From Ruminococcaceae bacterium YAD3003 (GTDB taxonomy: Bacteria; Bacillota; Clostridia; Saccharofermentanales; Saccharofermentanaceae), in contig FNPA01000014.1 of NCBI GenBank assembly GCA_900107185.1, positions 17,352-81,351 on the forward strand: a stretch of DNA of 64,000 nt. The letters run 5' to 3'. Every line of letters begins with the position of its first letter. Position 1 is the first letter of the stretch. A program made the position numbers and the translations under genes. The notes under the pieces were generated by a model. The model did not search any database. It saw only the letters and a program-made list of their open reading frames with translations, and was not told where the DNA came from. Positions 41,301 through 50,748 of the stretch are shown here, piece by piece.

Positions 41301-41891
41301 GGTGAAAGACAGCATTTCAACGGGAACATGTTTGATCAGGTCGTATTCGATGATTCGGTAGCTGAATTTGCGACGCTGAAAGATCGTCTGGCTGATTATT
41401 TTGACGAAGACAGTTATGTATTAGTTGATGGGCAGAGAGTTGAGGATATCTTCGATCTCATACCGCCGCAGAAGACGAATCAGATTTATACGCCTAAGAA
41501 AGTCGTCAAAGAAATGGTCGATTTTCTTGAACAGGAAAATCCCGGCTGTTTTGATAATCCGGATAAGACTTTTATTGATCCCTATATGAAATCTGGTCTG
41601 TATATTACAGAAATTGTCAAGCGTTTATATCGCAGTGAAAAGATGAAAGAGATATATCCTGACGGAGTTGAACGATTGCAGCACATATTTGATAAGCAGG
41701 TTTATGGGTTAGCCCCCACAAAAATAATATATAAGATATCCACTTCCTATATTCTTGGATTTGCTAGACTCAAGGGTTTAAATATTAATACTAGCCATTT
41801 TGTTGAACTTAATTCTTTGCCTTATGCACAAGGCCTAATGGATATGTCTTTAAAAGAGAAGCTAGATGAACTATTTGGGAAAGACGATTAA
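38379..41891 (+). CDS. Restriction protein: GIY-YIG-like nuclease, SF2 helicase and methyltransferase-like C-terminus (1170 aa)
   Basis: Parts in order: a GIY-YIG/T5orf172-like nuclease (residues about 18-55, YAARIPYDIRW ... LKIGEART then EKRL); an SF2 helicase with Walker A NAKPRFGKT (about 170), DEAH box VVDEAHEG (about 287), LSGTPF and a C-terminal lobe to about 620; a long coiled-coil/charged region (about 800-920); and a methyltransferase-like end with IYTPKKVVKEMVDF and FIDPYMKSGLYI (motif I-like, about 1065). It would translocate on and cut DNA lacking the methyl mark. It follows the methyltransferase genes by one base. Confidence 0.8.
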   Translation: MAKINPNNDIHTTAPIMPMIYAARIPYDIRWKDGWLKIGEARTQSVEKRLSQEGHEIDADLEPVWWDNALFVGTPIRFFRDTEFHKYLKNKKVECAKRRSSGNDMEVFKIDPDEAYRLFSEFRMNRGVVEHDFCVADYSLRKEQQDAVDMAFDYAQSHPGGEFLWNAKPRFGKTLATYDLAKRLGAKNVLIVTNRPAIANSWFDDYKQFIGRGSNGYFFVSGTDSLKDKSEVLSFSEYEDTVKARGKGFPLIYFVSLQDLKGSKYFSAEGLDKLREISTIKWDLLVVDEAHEGVDTYKTDIAFTQIKRKFTLHLSGTPFKALASEKFKNDAIFNWTYADEQKKKAEFAGRADNPYAELPKLNMFVYKISDMAADKLRKGIDLGDESGKYSFDLGEFFKTIEMSNGTVSFVENAAVDAFLDCLTTNEKYPFSTDKLRGELKHTLWLLDRIDSCKALQKKLENHPIFKDYKIIPAYGNGKVDESDPAVLNSFKAVKSAIEECENGTSGKRGTITLSVGQLTTGVTIPEWTAVLMLSNISSPAAYMQAAFRAQNPGTFISTEPNEAGEFEVRAKENAYVFDFDPARTLTVFDQFANNLNLGTINGGGTLEQRKANIHELLNFFPVIGEDEDGTLVELDVEQVLTIPRKIRSQEVVRRGFMSNFLFNISNVFSLPKPVMDVINKLEPTKEGKSGKKGADIVISASSGFVVDDDGNVTSTDEHTQDVVRDLFGDKKYSTVTVDDVSDLVESSSKQDKVDVLANQLASILETSAQSVVSDAKEQYGDDMRVSDNNQLNSHFKNKAAKTAQDLAADFKIKQNIMEKERDEAIEQIMDSIDTANLTETQVEAAIEEKQAEIDQEFEQKKSELKSEMTQQITDAVNLFTEESKTTTAKVMEEKKEQRRATDIMEDIRERLRGFSRTIPSFIMAYSKDDDGNPVEITLDSFDRIIDDDVFVEVTSITLEQFRQLRDGFDYTDESGERQHFNGNMFDQVVFDDSVAEFATLKDRLADYFDEDSYVLVDGQRVEDIFDLIPPQKTNQIYTPKKVVKEMVDFLEQENPGCFDNPDKTFIDPYMKSGLYITEIVKRLYRSEKMKEIYPDGVERLQHIFDKQVYGLAPTKIIYKISTSYILGFARLKGLNINTSHFVELNSLPYAQGLMDMSLKEKLDELFGKDD

Positions 41892-41930
41892 TAGCACGCC
41901 CACCAAAATAACTAAAGAATAGAAATAAAA

Positions 41931-41961
41931 ACCCCCGGGTCTGATGTCTCAAACTCGGGGT
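41931..41961 (+). terminator. Rho-independent terminator after the R-M operon
   Basis: ACCCCCGGGT pairs with ACTCGGGGT across a 12-base loop, with T-rich DNA afterwards and A-rich DNA before, so it can serve both strands. It lies 40 bp after the stop of the 1170-aa gene. The rest of the 300-bp gap shows no gene. Confidence 0.65.
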
Positions 41962-42193
41962 ATTTCTTGTTTTCGTTCTTAACTTAATGACATTGGTGTT
42001 TATCCACTGGGGTTTAATCACTTTAAACTGCCTAAAAAGTGAAGGTCTTACTCAACTATATCTATCCTTCCCTCTACTACTCTATTCTTTTCTCAGCTAA
42101 GCAATAAGGAATGTGAACCTATTTGAATGCTGCCTATAGTAAAAACGTAATCACGGATGCATGTATGTAAAACTTTACGCATTCGTGCGTGTG

Positions 42194-42682
42194 TTAATAG
42201 ATATCTTCTATGTATATAGCTTCGAGCATTTTGCTTTTTGACAGCAATTCACTTAGTTTTTGAATCACAAGAGCTTCATCAAAATTTTCCGCTCCGTGCC
42301 CGAAATAGACAATGAGGTTTTTGGTTTTATAAATAGTATCATTTAACTCGAGAATATCAGCAAAGTGCTTTTCATAATTGGTCATCTCAAGAGAATACTC
42401 AGTTCCATCAATCCATGTTACTGGGTAAAGAGATAATTTCGCATCTGGATAAAGAGATTCAACTTCCTGCTTTCCTACCAATGCAGCCATGATTTCGTCT
42501 TTTCTCTCACATATGGCAGGATAATTCCCAACGTAAACCGATAACGGATTAAAACCATTCATTTGCCTATCAAATGCCAGGAAATGGAAATCATCGCTGC
42601 GCTCTTCGAATACCAAATTTAAAATTTTATCATGCTCTTCTTTACTTAACTTTTCGATTCCATTATTCGTGATTTTTCTCAT
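42194..42682 (-). CDS. Hypothetical protein (162 aa)
   Basis: Soluble, starting MRKITNNGIEKLSKEEHDKIL, with GGAGG 6 bases ahead of the ATG. The middle holds FHFLAFDRQMNGFNPLSVYVG and WIDGTEYSLEMTNY. The fold seems alpha/beta. No family recognised. It is placed between the R-M operon and the DUF2779 gene but faces away, so it has its own promoter. Confidence 0.6.
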   Translation of the reverse strand: MRKITNNGIEKLSKEEHDKILNLVFEERSDDFHFLAFDRQMNGFNPLSVYVGNYPAICERKDEIMAALVGKQEVESLYPDAKLSLYPVTWIDGTEYSLEMTNYEKHFADILELNDTIYKTKNLIVYFGHGAENFDEALVIQKLSELLSKSKMLEAIYIEDIY

Positions 42683-42994
42683 GCGCTACCTCCAATAAAT
42701 TATTATTCTATGTAGACAAACTCTATGACTGCTTTTTAACACCTGTTTCGGTTAATGAGATATTGATATTATTGCTCCGCAAGCGTTTGATACTCAATTA
42801 CCATACTGTAAACATTTGGTAACTTCACGAAAACACTTTATTAGTTTGCTGCGATTGCTCGTCATTTTCATACTAATTCATTCTCTTTCTAAAAATAATC
42901 AGATTATAAGAGGGTTGATAGGGCAATATTAGTGCATCGATTATACCTATAATAGTGATATATAATTTAGTTAGTTTATCTTCAGGAGGTCGCT
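42683..42994. other. Intergenic region upstream of the DUF2779 gene
   Basis: This 312-bp AT-rich gap has a good -10 (TATAAT, 42948-42953) for the DUF2779 gene on the plus strand, but no convincing -35. Nothing else could be supported. Confidence 0.3.
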
Positions 42995-44518
42995 ATGGTT
43001 TATCTTTCAAAATCCAAGTATTGCGGTTTATGGCAATGCCCTAAAATAGCATGGTTAAGACAATATAAACCCGAAGCGGCAACCATTGACGAGATGGTAC
43101 AGGCTCGTTTTGATGCCGGCAATGTGGTTGGCGACCTCGCTATGGAATTATTCGGAGATTTCGTTGAAGTTACTACTTATAACGGTGAAAAGCTTGATCT
43201 CCCCAAAATGATTGAAAAGACCACTATAGAGATGGAGAAGGGTACAGAGAATATCTGCGAAGCCTCTTTTTCATATAACGGCCTTTACTGTGCAGTTGAT
43301 ATTCTCAAGAAGGACGGCGACGGTTGGGCTATCTATGAGGTCAAGAGTTCCACTAAACACATGAAGGATGACGGCACTTATACAGATGACAAAGAAGTCT
43401 ACGTTGCCGACATATCCTATCAGAAATATGTTCTTGAACATTGTGGTGTCAAAGTAACCGGTACTTATCTCGTATGCCTTAACGGTGATTATGTATTTGA
43501 CGGAACGCTCGATCTGTCTCAGTTGTTCTTTATTTCCGATGTTTCAGATGAAGTCCCTAATGAGATAGCAAAGATCGAACCTAACCTTGCTATAGCCGAG
43601 AGAGTCCTTACTTCAGATGAGGAACCTGATATCGATCTGGACATATACTGCAAAAAGCCTTATGACTGTGCATTCTGGAAATACTGCTCCCAGCATATAC
43701 CTGAACAATCAGTTTTTAAGCTCTACCGCCTCCCCGCAAAGAAGAAGTTCGAGTATTACCACAACGGCTGGATCACATACAGAGACCTTATCGACAACGC
43801 CCCCATAACTAATGAGAAGCAGCTCAGGCAGATAGAATTTGCACTCGAAGACAAAGGAACTTATGTAAACAAGACAGAGATTGCTGTATTCATGCAGTCG
43901 CTTTCTTATCCCTTATACTTTCTGGATTTTGAAACCATGCAACCAGTTATCCCTGAATATGTTGGAACAAAACCTTATGCACAAATTCCGTTCCAGTATT
44001 CTCTGCATTATATTGAGCATGAAGATGGAGAACTTAAGCACAAGGAATTCCTTGCAGAATCCGGCACAGACCCAAGAAGAGCCCTCGCTGAACGCTTATG
44101 CGAAGATATTCCTATGAATGTCTGCGTAACGGCATATAACAAGGCGTTTGAATGTACAAGAATCAAGGAACTTGCCGAAACATATCCTGATCTGGCAGAA
44201 CATCTTACAAACATCAGGAATAACATTGTTGACCTTCTAGTACCATTCCAATCCGGCTGGTACTACAACAAGGCTATGGGTGGCTCTTTCTCCATTAAGA
44301 GCGTACTTCCCGCTATTTACCCTGATGATCCGAGCTTGAACTATCACAACCTGGAAGGCGTTCACAATGGCGGAGAAGCCATGACTATCTTCCCTAAGAT
44401 TAAGGATATGTCGCCAGAAGAAAAACAGATTGCTAGACGCAATCTGCTTAAATACTGTGAACTAGATACCTATGCGATGGTTAAGGTTTGGCAGGAACTA
44501 GTAAGGGTGGCTCAATAA
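42995..44518 (+). CDS. DUF2779 protein with Cas4-like nuclease and DEDD exonuclease-like domains (507 aa)
   Basis: N-terminus: CGLWQC (Cys 10 and 15), then a PD-(D/E)XK nuclease with YCAVDILKK and IYEVKSS (about residues 100-118), and the closing Cys cluster CKKPYDCAFWKYC (about 220-232), together a Cas4/AddB-type 4Fe-4S nuclease. C-terminus (DUF2779): YFLDFETMQP (about 310), TAYNKAFEC and KYCELDTYA (about 487), the DEDD-type exonuclease residues. It should be a DNA exonuclease with an iron-sulfur cluster. Function in a defence role is inferred from its neighbours. AGGAGG lies 5 bases before ATG. Confidence 0.85.
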   Translation: MVYLSKSKYCGLWQCPKIAWLRQYKPEAATIDEMVQARFDAGNVVGDLAMELFGDFVEVTTYNGEKLDLPKMIEKTTIEMEKGTENICEASFSYNGLYCAVDILKKDGDGWAIYEVKSSTKHMKDDGTYTDDKEVYVADISYQKYVLEHCGVKVTGTYLVCLNGDYVFDGTLDLSQLFFISDVSDEVPNEIAKIEPNLAIAERVLTSDEEPDIDLDIYCKKPYDCAFWKYCSQHIPEQSVFKLYRLPAKKKFEYYHNGWITYRDLIDNAPITNEKQLRQIEFALEDKGTYVNKTEIAVFMQSLSYPLYFLDFETMQPVIPEYVGTKPYAQIPFQYSLHYIEHEDGELKHKEFLAESGTDPRRALAERLCEDIPMNVCVTAYNKAFECTRIKELAETYPDLAEHLTNIRNNIVDLLVPFQSGWYYNKAMGGSFSIKSVLPAIYPDDPSLNYHNLEGVHNGGEAMTIFPKIKDMSPEEKQIARRNLLKYCELDTYAMVKVWQELVRVAQ

Positions 44519-44570
44519 CATTATCTTACATTTACATGTTAGTTTAGGAAGTGATACGCAATTTTCTTTT

Positions 44571-47500
44571 TTAATCCCAATTTAGCATTCTCCCTTTTGT
44601 CTTCCAACTATATGGAGACAGATCAAAACACAAATCTTCAATCTGTTCGGGTTCCAAATTTAAAGATTCAAGAATTGTTAGCAGTTCATCCTGTCTGGGC
44701 TGACCAAGCGTCAAACGATAAAGACGAAGCACATCAATAATTCTTTCATATTTTGTTTCGTCCTGACTATAAGGATACATAGGGACAACACGTTCAATCT
44801 TATATGTATATGGGTAGTTTTCAGGCAAACACCAATATGGAATAAGATCAGACGAATCTGCACCATACTTCTTTTTAGTATTCTCAAATTTGTCATTCCA
44901 AACAGGTGCAGGATCGTTCGCTGCCACGTTCTGTCTTATAGCATGACACAAGTATCTGTTTATTCTTCCTTCACGTTGTTCCAAATCAATTGGATTCTGC
45001 GGAAGATTCCAATGGACAACTCTTCTACTGTACAAATGAAAATCCAGTCCTTCTTGTCCAACCGAAGTTGTTGTTAAAACAAACGGACGAAAAGGAGAAT
45101 TAAAAGCCTTTCTGACACTACTTAATCGTTGTACAGTTTTATCATTGCTCGATTTAGCATCAAAATAACCGACTGCAAAATGTGTTCTTAACTTAGGCTG
45201 GCTTTTTCTTGGTTTGTCAGTGAAACTCGCTTTATAATATTCTTGTGAAACATAGGGCAGCGGAGATACTCTTAAACTTGTTTCTTTTACAGCATCAATA
45301 AATTCTTCACCTTCCAAACCAAGTGCAAACTTAAATTCATCTATCATCGATTGTATATTCCCATCTACGCAATAACTAAATACTTGTTCACAATGATCTA
45401 GTTCTTTATTATTTTGTTTTCCTTGAAAAATAGCGGCCATAATACTTATAGCATCTGATCGGTTAAACATTCGAACAAAAACTGATTTGCAACACTCACT
45501 TGCCAATTTGCTTCTGTTAGTCTCGTCACTAATCTCACACAAAGCTCTGTAAATGCAAATAGCCGGTGATCCAATAGCCATGTCGGCTAAAATATCAAGA
45601 TCCGCCTCGGAAGGTACCCATTCAAACTGATCAACGCTTTTCTTATCCATTTGCTGAATAAATCGCAAAAGCTTATTAGCACCTGAAACTTGTCCCCTCA
45701 TCCCAAGACGCCCAGCAACATTAAGAATATCAGTCTTAATCTCACTCTTTATGTTCTTCTTAATGCTATACAATTCTTGTCCATAATACTTTTTGAATTC
45801 ATACTTGTTAGCAAGCCAAACGGAAGGATGCGACACCAAATCGATCTGCTCTTTGTACAAAAAATGTTTTTTAGGATTGCCACCTCTTCGTTTCTTATCG
45901 AAATCCTGTAAATCATCTTCATCAGAAATTTCATAATAGCATTTCTGTTTATCACTTTTAACTTTAATATGGTTATGAACAAGGCGTTCAGCTTCATAAG
46001 AAGTTAAAGAAGATATCACTCGTGGAACCATTTCCCATTGTGAAAAAACAAGAGTTTTCGAATATCCTTCACATTGTTCAAAAACACTTCTTTCACCGGC
46101 ATTGTAATATTTGTTGGCAGGAGGAATCCACAACAACAATTCAGGTTTTCTCTTTTTTGTATCCTCACGAGAAAAGACATCATTAAACAACAGCTTAAGC
46201 CTTGCATTCGTATCATCAGGAATAAGTTTAAACGTATTTATTAATCTCTTTTTCAAAAAGGAAGAGGAAATACTTCTTATCAATTTATCGCGTTCAAATG
46301 AAACAATATCTTTATCCTTCCCTTTAATTGATTCATCAATAATATCTTTAACTTTATATTTCATAAACGACATAAGATATGGTGCTGATTTTACATATTC
46401 TACCGGGAACCCGCCCAATCGCATTTTCATCATAAAAGTTTGAAGATCAACATAAGAAATTATATTTTGTTTAGATAATTGTTCCACTTTAAGCGGTGCT
46501 GCCTTTTTACAATCTATAATCCCAGAATTACGTCGTTCTGTACGTGAAATGTATTGATACAGTTTGTTTTCCGCCTCAATTTTTGATTTTTGGAAATTTC
46601 CCAAACTATCGCTGCTTATTCTAGACAAAGCTTCGGTATATGTATCCCAAATAGATTCAAATGATCCAGGTAAACTATCATCTTCCGTCTGTACATCTTC
46701 TATTCTATTATTTTCAAGGAATTTCATAACACGCATAAAACCATCGAAGTGTGTTTCATCGCCATTGGTCACCTCCGTTAAAGTCGTATAAGGTTTATAT
46801 GGCGTGGCCGACAAAAGTAACACACGTGATTTCTTGTTGTCTCTCAGGAATTTCTTTGACAACAATGCTGTATCACTACAATCATTTTCATCAAACTCAA
46901 TAAGGTCTTTAAATTTCTGAAATTCATCCATGACAATCAAATCAGGATCAAGCATCCCGAGACTAATTTTAGCAAAACAAAGTCTGATACAATTTATTAT
47001 TTCCCTCTGCGTCTCCCAATCAATCACAATTTCTAGTTTTGCTTTTTTATTTAGCTTTTTAATATCATGTCGAATCTTTTTGCATACATTCTCAACTCTC
47101 TTTATAAAATCAGCATTGAGATTCGCTCTTATCTGATTTGTCATAAAACGAATATACTCGGTTCTATTGACAAGATTATCGATTCTATTTCTCTGAGTCT
47201 CTACGTACGTTTTGTTCCATGTTTGTGTTTTAACAATATAGTGTGTTCGCATTAACAAAGAAAATTCCTTAGAATATTCCGCAAAAAAGGAACATTCAAT
47301 TAGAGTCTGATATGCTAATGCTCTTTCAGAAGCAGTACCAACACCATTTTTGATTTCGAAAGAAGTCGCAGGAGTCATGGCAATAAGGTTTTCATTACTT
47401 TTATTCTTTGCCTCATACAGAGAAAGATGCTGCATTGAAAGTCTTCCTTCAGATGATCTGATTAGATTATTCTTTGCAATACCAAGCTTACTGCAATTCT

Positions 47501-47717
47501 GATCAGCAATTCCTGCATTAGAACAGATATAAGCAACTAAAAACGTTGATTGCCCCTCTTTTTCAAGCCAATCTTTTACTTTTTCAATAACTGTCTTCGC
47601 TACTATTGTTTTTCCTAATCCAACTTCATCAGCCAGCAAAACCCTGTTATGTTTATTCTTAAACAGCTCCACTATGTGATCAGCCGCGTCATTCTGGAAA
47701 TCTTTTGCTTTCATCAT
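44571..47717 (-). CDS. SNF2-like helicase, last gene of a five-gene operon (1048 aa)
   Basis: An SF2 helicase of the SNF2 type. Walker A is ADEVGLGKT (residues about 28-37), the Walker B is a DEFQ variant, VMDEFQKF (about 264), motif III LLLSATPYKP, and the C-terminal lobe has TTSVGQEGLDFH and NPIDLEQREGRINRY (about 916). A helical insert of 400 residues separates the two lobes. It would move on DNA and remodel or clear bound proteins. Its ATG overlaps the stop of the PLD gene by 4 bases (ATGA), so both are made together. The homology is by motif only. Confidence 0.85.
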   Translation of the reverse strand: MMKAKDFQNDAADHIVELFKNKHNRVLLADEVGLGKTIVAKTVIEKVKDWLEKEGQSTFLVAYICSNAGIADQNCSKLGIAKNNLIRSSEGRLSMQHLSLYEAKNKSNENLIAMTPATSFEIKNGVGTASERALAYQTLIECSFFAEYSKEFSLLMRTHYIVKTQTWNKTYVETQRNRIDNLVNRTEYIRFMTNQIRANLNADFIKRVENVCKKIRHDIKKLNKKAKLEIVIDWETQREIINCIRLCFAKISLGMLDPDLIVMDEFQKFKDLIEFDENDCSDTALLSKKFLRDNKKSRVLLLSATPYKPYTTLTEVTNGDETHFDGFMRVMKFLENNRIEDVQTEDDSLPGSFESIWDTYTEALSRISSDSLGNFQKSKIEAENKLYQYISRTERRNSGIIDCKKAAPLKVEQLSKQNIISYVDLQTFMMKMRLGGFPVEYVKSAPYLMSFMKYKVKDIIDESIKGKDKDIVSFERDKLIRSISSSFLKKRLINTFKLIPDDTNARLKLLFNDVFSREDTKKRKPELLLWIPPANKYYNAGERSVFEQCEGYSKTLVFSQWEMVPRVISSLTSYEAERLVHNHIKVKSDKQKCYYEISDEDDLQDFDKKRRGGNPKKHFLYKEQIDLVSHPSVWLANKYEFKKYYGQELYSIKKNIKSEIKTDILNVAGRLGMRGQVSGANKLLRFIQQMDKKSVDQFEWVPSEADLDILADMAIGSPAICIYRALCEISDETNRSKLASECCKSVFVRMFNRSDAISIMAAIFQGKQNNKELDHCEQVFSYCVDGNIQSMIDEFKFALGLEGEEFIDAVKETSLRVSPLPYVSQEYYKASFTDKPRKSQPKLRTHFAVGYFDAKSSNDKTVQRLSSVRKAFNSPFRPFVLTTTSVGQEGLDFHLYSRRVVHWNLPQNPIDLEQREGRINRYLCHAIRQNVAANDPAPVWNDKFENTKKKYGADSSDLIPYWCLPENYPYTYKIERVVPMYPYSQDETKYERIIDVLRLYRLTLGQPRQDELLTILESLNLEPEQIEDLCFDLSPYSWKTKGRMLNWD

Positions 47718-49504
47718 CTTCTTTTGCTCTCTTTCCCTACGGCAGAAATAAAAATATCCAATAGTTTTCTGAAATCCTCAGGCACTTTTTCTTTGTCTAC
47801 CCTTTGAACCAATTGATTAATTTCTCTAAGATTTTGTGGGTTATTGGCAGCTGTTTTTAACATGCTTTCATACACTTCCGCTTCAATATAAACGTTATTA
47901 TCTATTTCTCCATTTCTATATATTGAATTCAGCATATAACGTTTTTTATCGGTAGCCCACATTTCAGAAAAACTATCGCCAAGCAAGCATTTGACATAGG
48001 ACATAAAACTCGTCTTGTCAATAATTGCATTTAATATTGCATTCTCTCGCTCAACCTCAGGAATTCCAGCAACTTCTAAAGTAACTAAACAAGTATGCCC
48101 AGCTTTTTCGATAACAAACAGTTTGCTTACTTCAGTTATTTTTAAACCACTAAATATCACTTTTTTATGCAAAGGTTGTTTCTTACTTTGTAACAAATAT
48201 GGATAAATTTCAACACCTTCAAAATCATTCATACAAGACACAGCGATCGTAAATCCATTTTCATCTTTACAAGCCACTGCATTTTCAATCCCATACAATT
48301 CATCTTTAAAACTAAATACTTCTTCCTCACTGGAATTAATATTATCGGGGGGATTCATTCTAATAAACGGATTATTATTCTCAGGCAAGAACTCCTGAAA
48401 AATACCATCATAACTTATATATGATTTCTTATACGTTAATTCTAATAAGAGCTCAACATTACCGTAAAATGCTTTGCGCGAAGCATTTAAAGAACCTAGA
48501 AACAATTTGTGTGGTTCTTTGGTTTTTTCCACATAAAACAGTTTAGCGTGAACATCATGATTTATATGTGCGGTTCCATTATCATTTAAATATTTCTCTG
48601 AATAGAAATCAGGATTGATAACCCATGTTCCATCTATAACTGCATCATAAACCTTCCTAGTAACAGATCTCTCACGAGATATCAAACAACTCCTAGTAGA
48701 TGACCCGATTATACTCAATACCGTTTCCTCTTCCAAAAAGGGTGAAATAACAAATATCGATGAATTTCCGCCCAATAATTCTTTGGCATTTTTATATAGT
48801 TCTCTGGGTTTTAGCAAATTGCAGTTCTCATTATTTGTCTTTTTATATTCATATATTCCGAAAGCGTGAAAACTGTAATCATCAAAACAATCCAATAGTT
48901 CAAAGTGATCAACTTTCCTTACATTATTAATCAGGTCGCTAATATTTTTTTTCTGCTTATCATTATTGTTAAATTGTGAAACAAAAGTAAGAAGATCTGC
49001 AATTGGTTGGTTCTTAGCATTGATTGCTTTGCCTACAATTCCTGTCATTTCAACAGCAACATCTAAGCTTTTATCAAATGTAAGATTCCTACTCAACACA
49101 ACAATCTTGATCATGACCTCTTTGTCGTGTCGGTATTGTAGAACCCAAAGCTTTGGATGGAAATTATTTTTCTTGTCAGGCAATTTCACTTGATGAATTC
49201 TATCTGCCAAAAGAGCGTGTAATTCTGGGTTGTTTTCAGAAATTTTAATACATCCGACATTGTAAAACACAGATAATTTCTTACCTGTTTCAATTATTGC
49301 TTCAGATATTTGTGTCTTGTTTTCTTTTAGTAATGCAGAGATGTCTTCCTGCTTACCCAGATTGAGAAGAACACCAAGCAGGGCTTCCGTATCTAACGAA
49401 TACGTAAGGCAAACTGCGTATTCAAGTTCATAGCTCGAGTCTGGACGTAATATCTCACTATAATCCACACGGTTATCAGCGTAATCAAATCTTCTTTTTC
49501 CCAT
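47714..49504 (-). CDS. Phospholipase D-family protein (nuclease type) (596 aa)
   Basis: Two HxK motifs of the PLD superfamily are present: HPKLW followed by VVLSRNLTFDKSLD (about residues 114-140), and HAKLF ... LFLGSLNASRKAFYGNVE (about 317-345). Together they make one complete PLD active site. Members that lack signal peptides and are coded with helicases act as nucleases. The C-terminal 200 residues are of unknown type. The gene starts 4 bases after the DUF6361 gene stop. Confidence 0.82.
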   Translation of the reverse strand: MGKRRFDYADNRVDYSEILRPDSSYELEYAVCLTYSLDTEALLGVLLNLGKQEDISALLKENKTQISEAIIETGKKLSVFYNVGCIKISENNPELHALLADRIHQVKLPDKKNNFHPKLWVLQYRHDKEVMIKIVVLSRNLTFDKSLDVAVEMTGIVGKAINAKNQPIADLLTFVSQFNNNDKQKKNISDLINNVRKVDHFELLDCFDDYSFHAFGIYEYKKTNNENCNLLKPRELYKNAKELLGGNSSIFVISPFLEEETVLSIIGSSTRSCLISRERSVTRKVYDAVIDGTWVINPDFYSEKYLNDNGTAHINHDVHAKLFYVEKTKEPHKLFLGSLNASRKAFYGNVELLLELTYKKSYISYDGIFQEFLPENNNPFIRMNPPDNINSSEEEVFSFKDELYGIENAVACKDENGFTIAVSCMNDFEGVEIYPYLLQSKKQPLHKKVIFSGLKITEVSKLFVIEKAGHTCLVTLEVAGIPEVERENAILNAIIDKTSFMSYVKCLLGDSFSEMWATDKKRYMLNSIYRNGEIDNNVYIEAEVYESMLKTAANNPQNLREINQLVQRVDKEKVPEDFRKLLDIFISAVGKESKRR

Positions 49505-49508
49505 TTCT

Positions 49509-50720
49509 CTATTTTAACCCTTCTAGTATATCTGTGATTATTGTCTGTGCATTGCTGTGTCTGTACTCCATTCTTCGAAGCTGTGTTTCTTTGTATGTAA
49601 TGTCTTTACCAATCTTTGAACCGGATTTTTTATAATCTTTTTCTCGCTTCGTTATAATCCTAATTTCATCGGGAGAACAAACATTATATTTGTTGTTATT
49701 TACAGACTCTTCAAAATCTTTAATAAAGCTTCTTAGCTCGTAGCAGTACTTGTTATTATTCTTAACCCATGACAGTATTTCCTCACGGTGTATAAGACAC
49801 TTAAAACTCTTTTTCCAAAGAGCATATTCTTCATTCAATTTATTTTTTTGTGTATCTGTTGCATTTTCTCCGCCATTTTTAAAATATGCAATGTTATATA
49901 CAATATATGCACCATACATAAACTCGGAAAGCTCATTAGCTAAAGATAAGCTTCGTTTCAAATTTCCAGACATCGATTCAGTATCAACATCTTTCAGAGC
50001 AGTATCTTTATAGGATAATGATTTTTCTAGACAAAATCCCATCAAGGAATCCTTCGAACCGGGCATACTCAAATAACGTTCTTTAAGAAAACTCGCTTCA
50101 CTTTTACTTAGTTTAAGTGTTGGTTTTTTCAAGAACTCTTTTATGCTTATTTGAGGAGGAGCTTCAAATATAATGAATTTATTATTTGCATCATTATCAT
50201 CACCGCCCAAGCCTTTATCCTCATACTTAATCTCTATGTTACGACTATTAATATTGTTTTCGGCAACGACATGACAGGCATCATAAAATGACATTCTTGG
50301 ATTTGACAATATTCCAAGTTCTCGAAGAGCATTCCAATATCTATTAGTAGGTTTCAGCTTAACACCTTCCTCAGAAGTCACTCCTATAATTCCTGTCATA
50401 TCCTGACTTATATCTAGTTCTATTAATTCTCGTAATTTTCTAGCTATATCGTCTTGTTTTCGATTGATATAATTTCTGACTTCTGCACCAGTAGTCAAAT
50501 CATAGTTCTGCATAGCATCAGTGAACAATTCTGGAATCAGTATCAAGTATTTAGCTCGAGTATGCTGAGTAGATGTTGCAGGATATAAAACATCAGATAT
50601 TGCATCTCTTATAATTCCTATTCCCAAGGCATCAATTGTTTCAGTATCTTTAATTTTTTTAAGTAACTGCAATACGTTATCTCTATCTTCTTTCGAATAA
50701 TCCACCCACCCAAGCTGCAT
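49509..50720 (-). CDS. DUF6361 family protein (403 aa)
   Basis: The N-terminus MQLGWVDYSKEDRDNVLQLL followed by DALGIGIIRDAISDVLYPATST and the RAKYLILIP strand are typical of the DUF6361 family, which is functionally uncharacterised. The remaining sequence is helical and charged with Lys-rich ends, and suggests a structural or DNA-binding role. It is encoded directly before the PLD and SNF2 genes and after a Nudix gene. I infer that the DUF6361, PLD and SNF2 proteins form a complex. No catalytic motif is seen. Confidence 0.75.
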   Translation of the reverse strand: MQLGWVDYSKEDRDNVLQLLKKIKDTETIDALGIGIIRDAISDVLYPATSTQHTRAKYLILIPELFTDAMQNYDLTTGAEVRNYINRKQDDIARKLRELIELDISQDMTGIIGVTSEEGVKLKPTNRYWNALRELGILSNPRMSFYDACHVVAENNINSRNIEIKYEDKGLGGDDNDANNKFIIFEAPPQISIKEFLKKPTLKLSKSEASFLKERYLSMPGSKDSLMGFCLEKSLSYKDTALKDVDTESMSGNLKRSLSLANELSEFMYGAYIVYNIAYFKNGGENATDTQKNKLNEEYALWKKSFKCLIHREEILSWVKNNNKYCYELRSFIKDFEESVNNNKYNVCSPDEIRIITKREKDYKKSGSKIGKDITYKETQLRRMEYRHSNAQTIITDILEGLK

Positions 50721-50748
50721 ATATATCCACCTTTAACATGTATAAATT

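Noticed and set aside
44571..50720. Calling the DUF6361-PLD-SNF2 genes DISARM, Mokosh or Dpd
   Set aside because: DrmB (DUF1998), an SF1 RNA helicase, or the queuosine-type Dpd genes are absent, so a known name is not justified by the sequence.
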